A stretch of 64,000 nucleotides of DNA from Bacillota bacterium (lineage in GTDB: Bacteria; Bacillota; Clostridia; Acetivibrionales; JAEZXR01). Shown here piece after piece: positions 51,512 to 59,742 of this stretch (within the stretch, counting starts at the first letter, position 1; the number at the start of each line of letters is the position of its first letter). Location: positions 40,367 through 104,366 of the forward strand of contig JAEZXR010000043.1 of assembly GCA_023419605.1 (NCBI GenBank). The letters run 5' to 3'. A program made the position numbers and the translations under genes. The notes below the pieces were generated by a model, which was not told where the DNA came from, made no database searches, and saw only the letters and a program-made list of their open reading frames with translations.

Positions 51512-52117
51512 TTATGGTTCCCCTTTGATCAAAAATGATGTTACCAGTTCGACACTTGGCGGTACAAATTTATCGTCCAAAACAAGCTTATACATCCCCA
51601 ACCCTTGAATGGCGGAATAGTAAAAAGTTGCCATCTGAAGCGGATCACCACTTTTAAGCTCTCCGAGTTTCTGTCCCTTTGCAATAAGCGCTGCGGTCTG
51701 CTCAAACAATGCAAAATCATTTTTCCGCAGTTCCAGGGCCTTTTCAGGCATATTCCCGGCTAAAGCCGACTGCGACATCAGCACTAAATACTGCGCGGCC
51801 TCATCGCTTTTCACCAGGGCCTCCAGTACTTCCCCGGTAATCCGCCTTATGATATTGGCCGGAGAGGTTTCCAATGCAAGAATCTCTTCTACGTCCTGGT
51901 TTTCTCTGACTGCGTTTTCCATCAATTCACAGAACAGCTCCTCCTTCGATTTGTAGTGCCGGTACAGTAAACCCGTACTGATGCCGGCGAGAGAAGCAAT
52001 GTCATTGATGCTTGTTGCAGCAAGGCCTTTATGAGAGAACAACCGAAGTCCCGCTGCTGTTATTTTCTCTTTTGTGGTACTGCGCATTTGGGCATACTGT
52101 TCCTTTGTTCTTGGCAA
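51512..52117 (-). CDS. TetR-family regulator
   Basis: 201 residues starting at TTG 52117 with AGAGGG upstream. The N-terminal helix-turn-helix is TSINDIASLAGISTGLLYRHYKSKEEL. The C-terminal domain is helical. An 8-2-8 palindrome AATGAATT-TT-AATTCATT lies 20 bases before the start, a likely autoregulatory operator. It is first in an operon with the acyltransferase and zinc-ribbon membrane protein, so it probably responds to a substrate or product of those. Confidence 0.9.
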   Translation of the reverse strand: MPRTKEQYAQMRSTTKEKITAAGLRLFSHKGLAATSINDIASLAGISTGLLYRHYKSKEELFCELMENAVRENQDVEEILALETSPANIIRRITGEVLEALVKSDEAAQYLVLMSQSALAGNMPEKALELRKNDFALFEQTAALIAKGQKLGELKSGDPLQMATFYYSAIQGLGMYKLVLDDKFVPPSVELVTSFLIKGEP

Positions 52118-52136
52118 AATAATCCCTCTTTTAATG

Positions 52137-52154
52137 AATGAATTTTAATTCATT
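52137..52154. promoter_or_regulatory. Probable TetR operator
   Basis: Perfect 8-2-8 palindrome AATGAATT-TT-AATTCATT, 20 bases upstream of the TetR start codon. Confidence 0.6.
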
Positions 52155-52429
52155 ATAACATTCCGGTGTCTTCCGGTCAAGGCCTTTCTATTGATGGAAT
52201 TCCGGTAACCATAGTATTTCAAGTAAGTACATTCCCTTTTTATTCATTGAAGCTTTTTCAGCTCCCGGAAACCGAAGTCCAAGCAGTCCTTTTCCTGCAT
52301 TCTATACACTGCTTTGATAGAAAATATGCTATAATCATACTATTCGGGTTAAAAGGCAGAAACCATTGGCAACTGCTTGATTTCCCGATCCGCCAAGTTC
52401 CATCATGAATTATATGGGAGGTGCAATCC

Positions 52430-54004
52430 GTGGTAAATAAAACAAAGATTTCGGAATGTCTGGTACGATTCAGCGGCTTATTCATTTGTGGCCTCCTCGG
52501 TATTCTATTTTTATTTCTAAGCGCAGCCGGTGTCCTTTCCACCAGCGTACTGGATCCCGCTAATTTTGTTGAAGAACATATACTATATCCTCATGACAGT
52601 GTTATCCTTAATCTCCTGACTGTCGCTGCATTCCTCCTTTTGTTGAAACTGCTCAAACCCTATGCGAAATCCATTCATCCCCAAACAGCCACCATTGTAT
52701 TGATCGCTTATACCACCCTCATCGGCGCAGTTTGGGTAATGGCTGTAAAATCCATTCCGGCAGCAGATTCCGGCATGATCGTAAGCTCCGCCAAGGCCTT
52801 TATAAAAGGCAGCTATGCTCCCCTTCAAGCTGCGGATTCCTATTTCCGTTACTATCCGTTTCAATTATCCTTCACCTTTATCTGTGAATTACTGATGCGG
52901 ATTTTCGGCACGGAAAACTATGTCGCTTTAGGTATGGTAAACCTCCTATGCCTGGATGCGGCCTATATCGCACTGGTCCAATTGGCCAAACTCATTTTTA
53001 ACAATAAGAAAATTGAGCTGCTCACCATATTTTTACTTGCAGGATGCTTGCAGCCCGTTCTCTTCACTACCTTTATCTATGGGAATATCATGGGGCTGGC
53101 TTTTGCAATGTGGGCTGTGGTATTTGAAATCCTGTATATTAGGACAGGTAAAAAATACCAGATGCTTTTTTCCTCCGTGTTTATCGCCATAGCAGTAACG
53201 GCAAAGCTGAATTATTTGATCGTACTGGTTGCCATGAGCATCATTCTCCTGCTGAATTTTTTAAAAGCAAAGCAAGGGTTTAATCTCCTCTGGATCGCAT
53301 GGGCCGTTGCATTAACCCTCGGCTGCAACCAATTGCTTCTGTCCGGCTACGAATCCCGGGCGGGCACCGAACTGGGGGATGGAGTCCCCCAGATTCTTTG
53401 GACCGCCATGGGCCTGCAGGAATCCTTCATGGCTCCGGGATGGTATAACGGCTATACGATGAAAACCTTTAAAAATAATAATTTTTCCAGGGATTCTGCC
53501 ACCCGTCAGGCCCGGGAAGATATTCAGGAACGCCTGGCGTACTTTTCTGCAAATCCCCGGGAAGCCCTCACTTTTTTTACCAATAAGGTACTGAGCCAGT
53601 GGAATGAGCCCTCCTACGAATCCATATGGGTCAGTCAGGTGAAAAAGCATCAATCCCCGCTCCCATCCTTCGTGGAAAGCATATACACCGGTCGCTTGGG
53701 CCAATACCTCCATGCTTATTTCAATATCTACCAGCAAATCATACTGATCGGATTTTTCATTGCGCTGTTCAGCCGCTTAAAAAAGCAGGATGAATGCTTT
53801 ATTTTCCTTCCTCTCATCATTTTGGGCGGTTTTTTATATCATCTGATCAATGAGGCAAAATCCCAATATATTCTCGTCTATTTTGTTATGCTGGTACCTT
53901 ACGCGGCCTATGGACTCTATACTGCCGCCCATTCGAAATATTTCGATTGGGGAAGGCTTTTCAACCGTCGCAAAATAGACACTGCTGCTGACACGCAGAA
54001 GTAA
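52430..54004 (+). CDS. GT-C type membrane glycosyltransferase (PMT/ArnT-like)
   Basis: 524 residues. The GTG at 52430 has GGGAGG eight bases upstream and is preferred over a GTG nine bases earlier that lies on the ribosome site. About ten to twelve membrane segments are visible. The first extracytoplasmic loop carries acidic residues (IPAADSGMIVSSAKAF; aspartate as in the GT-C catalytic DE/DxD position), followed by YFRYYPFQLSF. A C-terminal soluble loop contains WNEPSYESIWVSQV. Such enzymes use polyprenyl-phosphate sugars to modify cell-wall polymers or surface proteins. It stands alone, with a terminator overlapping its end; the acceptor is unknown. Confidence 0.78.
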   Translation: MVNKTKISECLVRFSGLFICGLLGILFLFLSAAGVLSTSVLDPANFVEEHILYPHDSVILNLLTVAAFLLLLKLLKPYAKSIHPQTATIVLIAYTTLIGAVWVMAVKSIPAADSGMIVSSAKAFIKGSYAPLQAADSYFRYYPFQLSFTFICELLMRIFGTENYVALGMVNLLCLDAAYIALVQLAKLIFNNKKIELLTIFLLAGCLQPVLFTTFIYGNIMGLAFAMWAVVFEILYIRTGKKYQMLFSSVFIAIAVTAKLNYLIVLVAMSIILLLNFLKAKQGFNLLWIAWAVALTLGCNQLLLSGYESRAGTELGDGVPQILWTAMGLQESFMAPGWYNGYTMKTFKNNNFSRDSATRQAREDIQERLAYFSANPREALTFFTNKVLSQWNEPSYESIWVSQVKKHQSPLPSFVESIYTGRLGQYLHAYFNIYQQIILIGFFIALFSRLKKQDECFIFLPLIILGGFLYHLINEAKSQYILVYFVMLVPYAAYGLYTAAHSKYFDWGRLFNRRKIDTAADTQK

Positions 54005-54046
54005 AGCAGGAACAGTTCCCTCAAAACAAGGGGGCTGTTCCTGCTT
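54004..54046 (+). terminator. Terminator of the glycosyltransferase gene
   Basis: AAGCAGGAACAG (54004-54015) pairs with CTGTTCCTGCTT (54035-54046), starting at the stop codon. The T run is short. The rest of 54047-54240 shows no gene. Confidence 0.65.
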
Positions 54047-54240
54047 ATCCCGGATATTTTCACTCTGCTTTAAAACTTATACAATAATAAGTGTATCTAT
54101 GATTTTTGCTCCTACCCTCGCTGTACCCAGTCAGGCTCCGTAAAAAAGATTCGTTCATTCTTTGAGCCTCCCCGGATGCTGCACATAAAGCAATGTGCAA
54201 CGTGCGCGGTCCGAGTTGAACCCGCAAAAAGGCCAACCGA

Positions 54241-56232
54241 TTATTTTACAGCACCTTGCCTGCCCGGCTGTCCTTGCCTGTCACCGCCAAAACCACCCTT
54301 GTTGGGTCCTCCTCCATTTGGCCCTCCGGGATTCCCTGTTCTGCCGGTTGTCACTCCCGTTTCCGACAGCCATGTTATACTGCTGGAAATGGTGAAGCTC
54401 GCTATTTTTGTTCCATCCTTGTATTCGCCACCCGTATAAAGCCCCTCCAAAGAGCTTCCCGTCGACGTTCCTCCCGAATAAAGTGTATATTCCGTGTCCT
54501 TTTTCAACTCCGGCGAGGAAATCACTACGGCCTGATACTGCTTTTTGGGGGCGAAGGTCACTACCGTGTTTCCTTTACTATCTTTCAGGTGAACAAGGGT
54601 ACCTGCCTGCTGTGCCTTTGAATAATTCATCGCTATGGAGTACTGCCCCGATTGCTCGGAGGGGGCTTGCGCCATTCCTGCACTTCCGGCAGCAATCAGG
54701 AATCCGCCGCTCATTTCAAAGGTTCCGTCATAATCCAGAGCACCATTGTTGCTGGCTGTGGGGCCGCTTACAACGACTATACCGCCCGTCATCGCAATGG
54801 ACCCGTTTGAATCCAATCCATCCCCTGTAGCATCCACTGAAAGATATCCTCCGCTGATGGTAAGCTTGTTATTGGAGGAGGAGCTGAAAGAGTTTTGTCC
54901 CGGACGCCCATTGACGGAAGACCCATCCCTCCCCCCGGCCACATTGACGCCGTCATCGCTGGAGATGACGCGTGTTTCGCCCCCTGAAACGGTTATAAGG
55001 GCACTCTCGATTCCTTCATAACTTTTCTTGATGTTAATCTTTCCCTCTTTGATTGTTAGCGAAGAATCCGCATGAATTCCATCATCCCCTGACGCAATGG
55101 AGATATCACCCCCGGCTATGGTGACGCTGTTGTTGCTGTGTATGGCATCATCCGAAGAATCGATGCTGAAGGTACCTCCACTGATGGTGATGTCGGCAGA
55201 GGCTTTGATTCCTTTTGCACTTTGGGATTCGGTTTCATCAGTTTTCGTCGTTGTGGCATTCCCCTTCTGCCCCAGGGGATTTTGCCGGTTATCCCCCATT
55301 TTAGCCGTTCCGTTTGCACTTCCTCCATTGGATAAAACGGTAAAATTCCCGCCGGTTATCAGTAGGGAGGTTTCCGCCTGGATTCCATCCGCACCGGCCT
55401 TTATGGCAAAAGTTCCTCCCTCAAGGGCAATAAATCCTTTTGCAGCATCGGTATCATTGGTGGATTTGATTCCGTCACCCGTGGCTTCAATGGTAATGTT
55501 TCCGCCTTTAACTGCTATCATGTCCCGTCCCACGATCCCGTCATCCGCTGAATAAATCTGAATATTTCCTGCGGTAATCTTCAGATCGTCCTTACTGGTG
55601 ATTCCATCTTTATAATTTGCACGGACCGTTAATTTACCCGTTCCGTTTATGGTAAGATTATCTTTGCTGAAGATGGCCGCACTGGGTTCATCAGTTGCAG
55701 CATCAGCCAAAACATAATTTTTACCATCCGTTACAACATTCTGTGTTCCTTCCTGCAAGGAAACGATGGTTTTTCCTGCGTTCTTCGCATAAATGGGTGC
55801 ATTGTCGGCGCTATTTATTTCCGCCCCGTTTAAAACCAGTTTAACGGTTCCTTTATCCTGTACATCCACAAGGATTTGACCGTTATCCAGTTTACCGCTG
55901 AGGGCATACACCCCCGCTGCCGTTATTGTAATCTTACTGCCGTTCACCGCTGCACCCGAGCCTTTTATGCTGGCGCTATTTCCTTTTAGTTCAATATAGT
56001 TCGGATTTTCATTTTTCCAGTCACTATAATCGTCATTCTTTTCATAAGTAACCCTATCTTTTGTAACTGCACCTGCATTTTTGCTATCACCGCTATTTGT
56101 ATTTGCTTCTGTGCTTGCTGTCGATTGGGAAGCCGTGTTGGTCTGCGGTACAGAATTGTCGCTGCAGGAAGTCAAAAAGGCTGTACACAAAAGCACTGCC
56201 AATAGTCTGGAGGCCCTAAATTTTTTGTTCAT
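54241..56232 (-). CDS. Secreted beta-helix carbohydrate-binding lipoprotein (DUF4353, Cthe_2159-like)
   Basis: 663 residues; ATG at 56232 chosen with AGGAG nine bases upstream. The signal ends in the lipobox FLTSCSD, then a Ser/Thr/Asn linker. The body is a right-handed beta-helix of about 20-residue coils with recurring GG-I-I-S/A-DDGI (ISSDDAIHSN, ISIASGDDGIHA, TRVISSDDGVNVAGG), the DUF4353 pattern. The Clostridium thermocellum member Cthe_2159 binds cellulose and acidic pectin-like polymers with bound calcium. A C-terminal Gly/Pro/Asn-rich tail (GNPGGPNGGGPNKGG) may interact with the wall. A surface glycan-binding role fits the neighbouring polysaccharide locus, though it is not adjacent to it. 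Confidence 0.83.
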   Translation of the reverse strand: MNKKFRASRLLAVLLCTAFLTSCSDNSVPQTNTASQSTASTEANTNSGDSKNAGAVTKDRVTYEKNDDYSDWKNENPNYIELKGNSASIKGSGAAVNGSKITITAAGVYALSGKLDNGQILVDVQDKGTVKLVLNGAEINSADNAPIYAKNAGKTIVSLQEGTQNVVTDGKNYVLADAATDEPSAAIFSKDNLTINGTGKLTVRANYKDGITSKDDLKITAGNIQIYSADDGIVGRDMIAVKGGNITIEATGDGIKSTNDTDAAKGFIALEGGTFAIKAGADGIQAETSLLITGGNFTVLSNGGSANGTAKMGDNRQNPLGQKGNATTTKTDETESQSAKGIKASADITISGGTFSIDSSDDAIHSNNSVTIAGGDISIASGDDGIHADSSLTIKEGKINIKKSYEGIESALITVSGGETRVISSDDGVNVAGGRDGSSVNGRPGQNSFSSSSNNKLTISGGYLSVDATGDGLDSNGSIAMTGGIVVVSGPTASNNGALDYDGTFEMSGGFLIAAGSAGMAQAPSEQSGQYSIAMNYSKAQQAGTLVHLKDSKGNTVVTFAPKKQYQAVVISSPELKKDTEYTLYSGGTSTGSSLEGLYTGGEYKDGTKIASFTISSSITWLSETGVTTGRTGNPGGPNGGGPNKGGFGGDRQGQPGRQGAVK

Positions 56233-56478
56233 CACGTCATTCTCCTTTTTACGGTTCATCTTTCTTCGCCTACGATCCGCTATAGATACTAGTAAGTTTC
56301 CATTCCCATATCTAACGGTATTCTGATAAACCTTTCTACTTTCATGTTCCTATTCTACAAATCAAACCTTAAATAAGGCTTAAATGCTTACCATAAATTT
56401 AATATTATTGGGAAAGTTATTTATTTCAGCAGTTTTCCATATCATTATTTAAAACAGTAAGGAAGCCGCGCCCGCAAC

Positions 56479-56523
56479 AAAAAACCGCCTGCAAGCGGCT
56501 GTTGAAGCCACCCACAGGCGGTT
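56479..56523 (-). terminator. Terminator of the flavin-reductase operon
   Basis: AACCGCCTG/CAGGCGGTT arms (56483-56491, 56515-56523) with an inner AGCGGCT/AGCC stem. Six T follow on the minus strand (56479-56484), about 60 bases past the stop at 56581. The remaining 56233-56478 is gene-free and should hold the DUF4353 promoter. Confidence 0.8.
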
Positions 56524-56580
56524 AAAGATCTCTTTACCGGAGACGAAGCATGTTTCCCGGTCCCCCATTGCTAAACATAG

Positions 56581-57267
56581 TTATTCCTGAAGCAGCGGTC
56601 TGGCGTATAGCATTTTCCTTTTCAACTTGTTCTTTCCCGCCATGCTTCTCCAGTGCCAGCTTCCTGCAAGCATAAACAGAGCTTTAGGCATTTGAGGATT
56701 GGTAAAAATATTCTTTTTCAAAATTACTTCGCTTCCTTCAATATCTTGAATCAACTGGATAATGCCCTCATAGACCTTTCGCTTGATTTTACTTTCCATG
56801 GGCATCGCCTGGGATTCCCTCATGAATTCTCCGGCCCCGATACCGACTCCAAACCTCCAGTTCAGACGCAGTGCCGTTGAAAAATGCTGCATGATCTGCA
56901 TTGCATTGATATTCTGATGGCCTTCCACAAAACCGCAATTTATGACTGCATAAACATCCGAAGCCTTCCTGGCACCTGCCAGGTCCTGCTTTTCATTTTT
57001 TCTGTAATCGGCAAGCCGGTCCAGGAAATCCAGCATACTGGAGGGAATACTGTCAATATAGAGCGGAAATACAAATACGATACTGTCGGCGTCCAACAGT
57101 TTGTCAAATTCCTCCGCCGGAGTTCCCTTCTTCAGCGCGGTTACGATACACACTTCTTCCACTTCCGCCTTGTTTTTATCCAGCCACCTGCCCATCTCAC
57201 TTATAAAATATTGGGAAGCACTGTTTTCCCCCCGTGGGCTACCGTTTACGAAGCATACCTTTTTCAT
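56581..57267 (-). CDS. NAD(P)H-dependent FMN reductase-like flavoprotein B
   Basis: 228 residues from the ATG at 57267 (GGAAGG upstream). Flavodoxin-like fold: the phosphate-binding loop FVNGSPRGENSAS near the start, and the flavin-edge motif VFVFPLYIDSIPSSMLDFLD typical of NADPH-dependent FMN reductases. The C-terminal about 30 residues are Lys/Arg-rich. It begins five bases after the stop of a second flavodoxin-fold gene; both lie divergent from a TetR regulator with two operators. It probably reduces quinones, azo or nitro compounds, or handles a toxic redox agent sensed by the regulator. Confidence 0.85.
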   Translation of the reverse strand: MKKVCFVNGSPRGENSASQYFISEMGRWLDKNKAEVEEVCIVTALKKGTPAEEFDKLLDADSIVFVFPLYIDSIPSSMLDFLDRLADYRKNEKQDLAGARKASDVYAVINCGFVEGHQNINAMQIMQHFSTALRLNWRFGVGIGAGEFMRESQAMPMESKIKRKVYEGIIQLIQDIEGSEVILKKNIFTNPQMPKALFMLAGSWHWRSMAGKNKLKRKMLYARPLLQE

Positions 57268-57272
57268 CCTTT

Positions 57273-57842
57273 TCACCTTCCTTTTTCCTTTACATAGGAA
57301 TTGACCGATTGCATTACCCGGTCTACATCTCTTTCCCCTCTGCAAACGTAGGCTCTGGCCTCTTTCGTCTGAAAATTCACTGCATTGGCAGCACTTAGGG
57401 ATTTGAAGGTTTCCACCTCGGAATCGCTGATGTTCTCACCATATCCGACAATTACCAATTCGGGATATTTGCTGTACCGTGGTGCATGGTGCACCTCATT
57501 GTTTATCTTCTTGAAGAATGGAAGTATAATCGGAACACTTCTGTCCCATACCCGTTTTATAGCCGTACTATAGCAGCCGTACCGGACCGGAGATAAAACC
57601 ACAACTACATCACTGTTTACAAATTCCCTGTTGATCTCCCTTCCTTTATCGTTAAACACACAAACGCCCGGAGTCTTTGTCCAGCAGCCGAAGCAGCCTA
57701 CGCAGAAGTTTAAGTCCTCTTTCCCTACGTCATGGAAACTGTATTCTGCACCCGAGGTTTCAAACAGCTTTTTGATGCCAGCTTTTATGCTTTGGCCGAG
57801 ATTGCTTTTATCGGTTTTGTCACCAATTATTACAGTCCTCAT
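57273..57842 (-). CDS. Flavodoxin-fold NAD(P)H oxidoreductase A
   Basis: 189 residues. Flavodoxin_2/FMN-reductase type fold: N-terminal VIIGDKTDKSNLGQS, then a Cys-rich segment FCVGCFGCWTKTPGVC, which in related iron-sulfur flavoproteins (IsfA-like) can hold a cluster or redox-active cysteines, and the flavin-edge motif VVVVLSPVRYGCYST. AGGAGG precedes the ATG, which lies 16 bases from the first TetR operator. Cotranscribed with the flavoprotein that follows. Confidence 0.83.
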   Translation of the reverse strand: MRTVIIGDKTDKSNLGQSIKAGIKKLFETSGAEYSFHDVGKEDLNFCVGCFGCWTKTPGVCVFNDKGREINREFVNSDVVVVLSPVRYGCYSTAIKRVWDRSVPIILPFFKKINNEVHHAPRYSKYPELVIVGYGENISDSEVETFKSLSAANAVNFQTKEARAYVCRGERDVDRVMQSVNSYVKEKGR

Positions 57843-57857
57843 AACACCCTCCTTAAT

Positions 57858-57872
57858 GTTTACACCGTAAAC
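57858..57872. promoter_or_regulatory. TetR operator 1
   Basis: Perfect palindrome GTTTAC-ACC-GTAAAC between the divergent flavoprotein and TetR genes. Confidence 0.7.
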
Positions 57873-57898
57873 TTTGTATCCTCATTATAATACGCCAT

Positions 57899-57913
57899 GT
57901 TTACACTGTCAAC
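57899..57913. promoter_or_regulatory. TetR operator 2
   Basis: GTTTAC-ACT-GTCAAC, one mismatch from operator 1, with centres 41 bp apart (about four helical turns), which suggests cooperative binding. Confidence 0.65.
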
Positions 57914-57967
57914 ATTATATGATACAATAATTGCATACTTAGTAAAAAAATATAAAGGATGCTATCG

Positions 57968-58561
57968 ATGACAAAAGAAAAGTACCACCACGGCACATTA
58001 AAGCAGGAAATGATTGAAAAAGGTCTGCAATTGCTTAATAAAGAGGGCTATGAGGGATTTTCCCTAAGAAAGGTGGCCCACCTGTGCAATGTAAGCCATG
58101 CGGCCCCCTATAAACACTTCAAAAACAAGGAAGAGCTGATTTCAGCCATCACCCTCCAGGTGGTAGACAGCTTCAGGGCTTCTCTGCTGGAAGCTGTAAA
58201 GAAGCCTGCCGGGAACCCCAAAGCCCGGATCATTGAGCTTGGCAAACAGTATATAAAATTTATGGTTGAAAACCCTGAATATCTGAAATTCCTGTTTTTA
58301 AGCACAAGTGATTTTCCCGTAGTTGTCAGGGAGGGTAAATTTTTTCACTCCGAAAACAGCCCTTTTACCGTTTTTGAAAAAAGTGCTGTGGACTATCTTG
58401 TTTCTACAGAGGTAAAGCCCGAAGAATGGGCTGACCATATCCTTATCCTGTGGAGCATCGTTCACGGCCTTTCCGTGCTCCTTGTCAACAACAGCATACA
58501 GTATGAAGGAGATTATCTGGGCATGGTATCCAGGGTGCTGGAAAGCAAGCTGACCTTATAA
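57968..58561 (+). CDS. TetR-family regulator of the flavoprotein pair
   Basis: 197 residues; the ATG at 57968 has AAAGGA eight bases upstream, so it is preferred to the ATG nine bases earlier. The helix-turn-helix is SLRKVAHLCNVSHAAPYKHFKNKEEL (split: SLRKVAHLCNVSHAAPYKHF then KNKEEL), of the TetR_N type with the TetR_C_33-like C-terminal domain. It diverges from the two flavoprotein genes across a region with two GTTTAC...GTAAAC palindromes, so it most likely represses both directions until an inducer binds. Confidence 0.9.
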   Translation: MTKEKYHHGTLKQEMIEKGLQLLNKEGYEGFSLRKVAHLCNVSHAAPYKHFKNKEELISAITLQVVDSFRASLLEAVKKPAGNPKARIIELGKQYIKFMVENPEYLKFLFLSTSDFPVVVREGKFFHSENSPFTVFEKSAVDYLVSTEVKPEEWADHILILWSIVHGLSVLLVNNSIQYEGDYLGMVSRVLESKLTL

Positions 58562-58601
58562 ATCACAGATTTCACCCTTTCCTCCGTCAATACTGCATTT
58601 C

Positions 58602-59513
58602 CTAGAAATCTGCAACCGAATTCACTAATTCAATGATTGCGTTCTGGCTATGCAGCAGATATTCTTTAGCTTTGTAGTTCAAGCAAAGCTCGGATTTCAT
58701 GGCATCAACAGATACCTCCTGCCCTCGGGTCACGGGAGGACAGGGTAAAAAAACCGACGGGCTGTTCAATCCGGAGAGACGCTTCCCGGTGATCTGGTAG
58801 GGCAGGAATTGCTTTTTAATATGCTCTTCCATCTCCGTATTCCCAGCACTGGGCCAGCAATCCGTATAGACCACATCCGCTTTTTCGAGACAAGCATCCA
58901 AATCATTGCTTACACTGATATTTCCAATGGCCTTTGAATTCAGCTCACGAACCAATGTATCTTTTGCTTCATAGCCGGGCGGACAAATTTGAGTCACCTT
59001 TATAGGAAATCTGACTGCCGCTTCAAACCAACTCACGCACAGGTTGGTGACCTCCCCTACAAAAACCACATTCAGTCCCTCCAGAGAGCCCCTGTGAATT
59101 CTAACGAATTGCAGGTCTCCCATGATTTCACAAGGATGATTATGATCCGTCCGTGCGTTGATGACCGGAATTTCAACACTTTCAGACAGCACCCCCAAAT
59201 CCTTGTGGCTTTTTGCCCGGACCACAAGCATGGAGAACCAATTCTGAAGATACTGCCCTACATCCTCTAAGGGTTCTCCCCTCCCTAATTCACCTGGAAT
59301 ATAGGAAACATCGGCTCCCATTGCTTTCAAACCGATTTCAAATGCCACACGATTGCGAAACCCGTTACCGTAAAACCACAGCCCGATTTGTTTATTGCGA
59401 AGACTTTTTGGCATTCGATTCTCTCGCCACGCACCGGCTAAATAATCCGCACGGTCCAAGACCTCCCTTAATTCTTCATAAGAATAGTCAAGCAATGAAA
59501 TGAAGTGTTTCAT
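58602..59513 (-). CDS. Atypical aspartate/ornithine carbamoyltransferase-family protein
   Basis: 303 residues from the ATG at 59513 (GAGGAGGGG upstream). The two-domain transcarbamylase fold is recognisable: ISLLDYSYEELREVLDRA at the start, DHNHPCEIMGDLQFV (cf. HPCQ..aDl), the second-domain strand VVFVGEVTNLCVSW, and ADVVYTDCW. The carbamoyl-phosphate loop, STRTR in true enzymes, reads YGNGFRNRVAFE, and the HCLP loop reads LPCPPVTRG. The loss of the Ser-Thr-Arg-Thr pattern suggests a changed substrate or activity. There is no arginine or pyrimidine gene beside it. A 14-bp inverted repeat lies in its promoter region. Confidence 0.78.
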   Translation of the reverse strand: MKHFISLLDYSYEELREVLDRADYLAGAWRENRMPKSLRNKQIGLWFYGNGFRNRVAFEIGLKAMGADVSYIPGELGRGEPLEDVGQYLQNWFSMLVVRAKSHKDLGVLSESVEIPVINARTDHNHPCEIMGDLQFVRIHRGSLEGLNVVFVGEVTNLCVSWFEAAVRFPIKVTQICPPGYEAKDTLVRELNSKAIGNISVSNDLDACLEKADVVYTDCWPSAGNTEMEEHIKKQFLPYQITGKRLSGLNSPSVFLPCPPVTRGQEVSVDAMKSELCLNYKAKEYLLHSQNAIIELVNSVADF

Positions 59514-59554
59514 TACAATCCCCTCCTCAATCAAGTTTCCCTCTATAAAACATT

Positions 59555-59592
59555 ATTGAATAATTATACATATATACGTATAATTATTCAAT
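59555..59592. promoter_or_regulatory. 14-bp perfect palindrome in the divergent promoter region
   Basis: ATTGAATAATTATA (59555-59568) and its complement (59579-59592) around ten bases. It includes TATAAT on either strand. It is 42 bases before the transcarbamylase start and could be its operator. Confidence 0.55.
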
Positions 59593-59690
59593 AGCTATGA
59601 GAAGATTATTTAGAATCCGGCTTTGTTTTGCAGGTAAATCCCATCACTTCTGGAAGGTTCCTACCTGATTTTACAAAATATTTACAATAC

Positions 59691-59711
59691 AGATTGACTA
59701 ATCAGTCGATT
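59691..59711. promoter_or_regulatory. TetR operator candidate overlapping a promoter
   Basis: AGATTGACTAATCAGTCGATT contains GATTGAC and CAGTCG half-sites four bases apart; a related site (half-sites fused) is at 60421. TTGACT then TATGAT at 17-base spacing overlaps it, but that promoter would start transcripts inside the ribosome site, so the promoter call is doubtful. Confidence 0.55.
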
Positions 59712-59742
59712 CGATATATGATAAGGAGGGTGATAATCATTG

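Noticed and set aside
54205..54240. CCCGCAAAAAGG run after the glycosyltransferase gene, tested as an inverted element copy
   Set aside because: Only the short TTTTTGCGGG part matches; no complementary arms were found. A tRNA T-loop-like GGGTTCAACTC there also has no tRNA around it.
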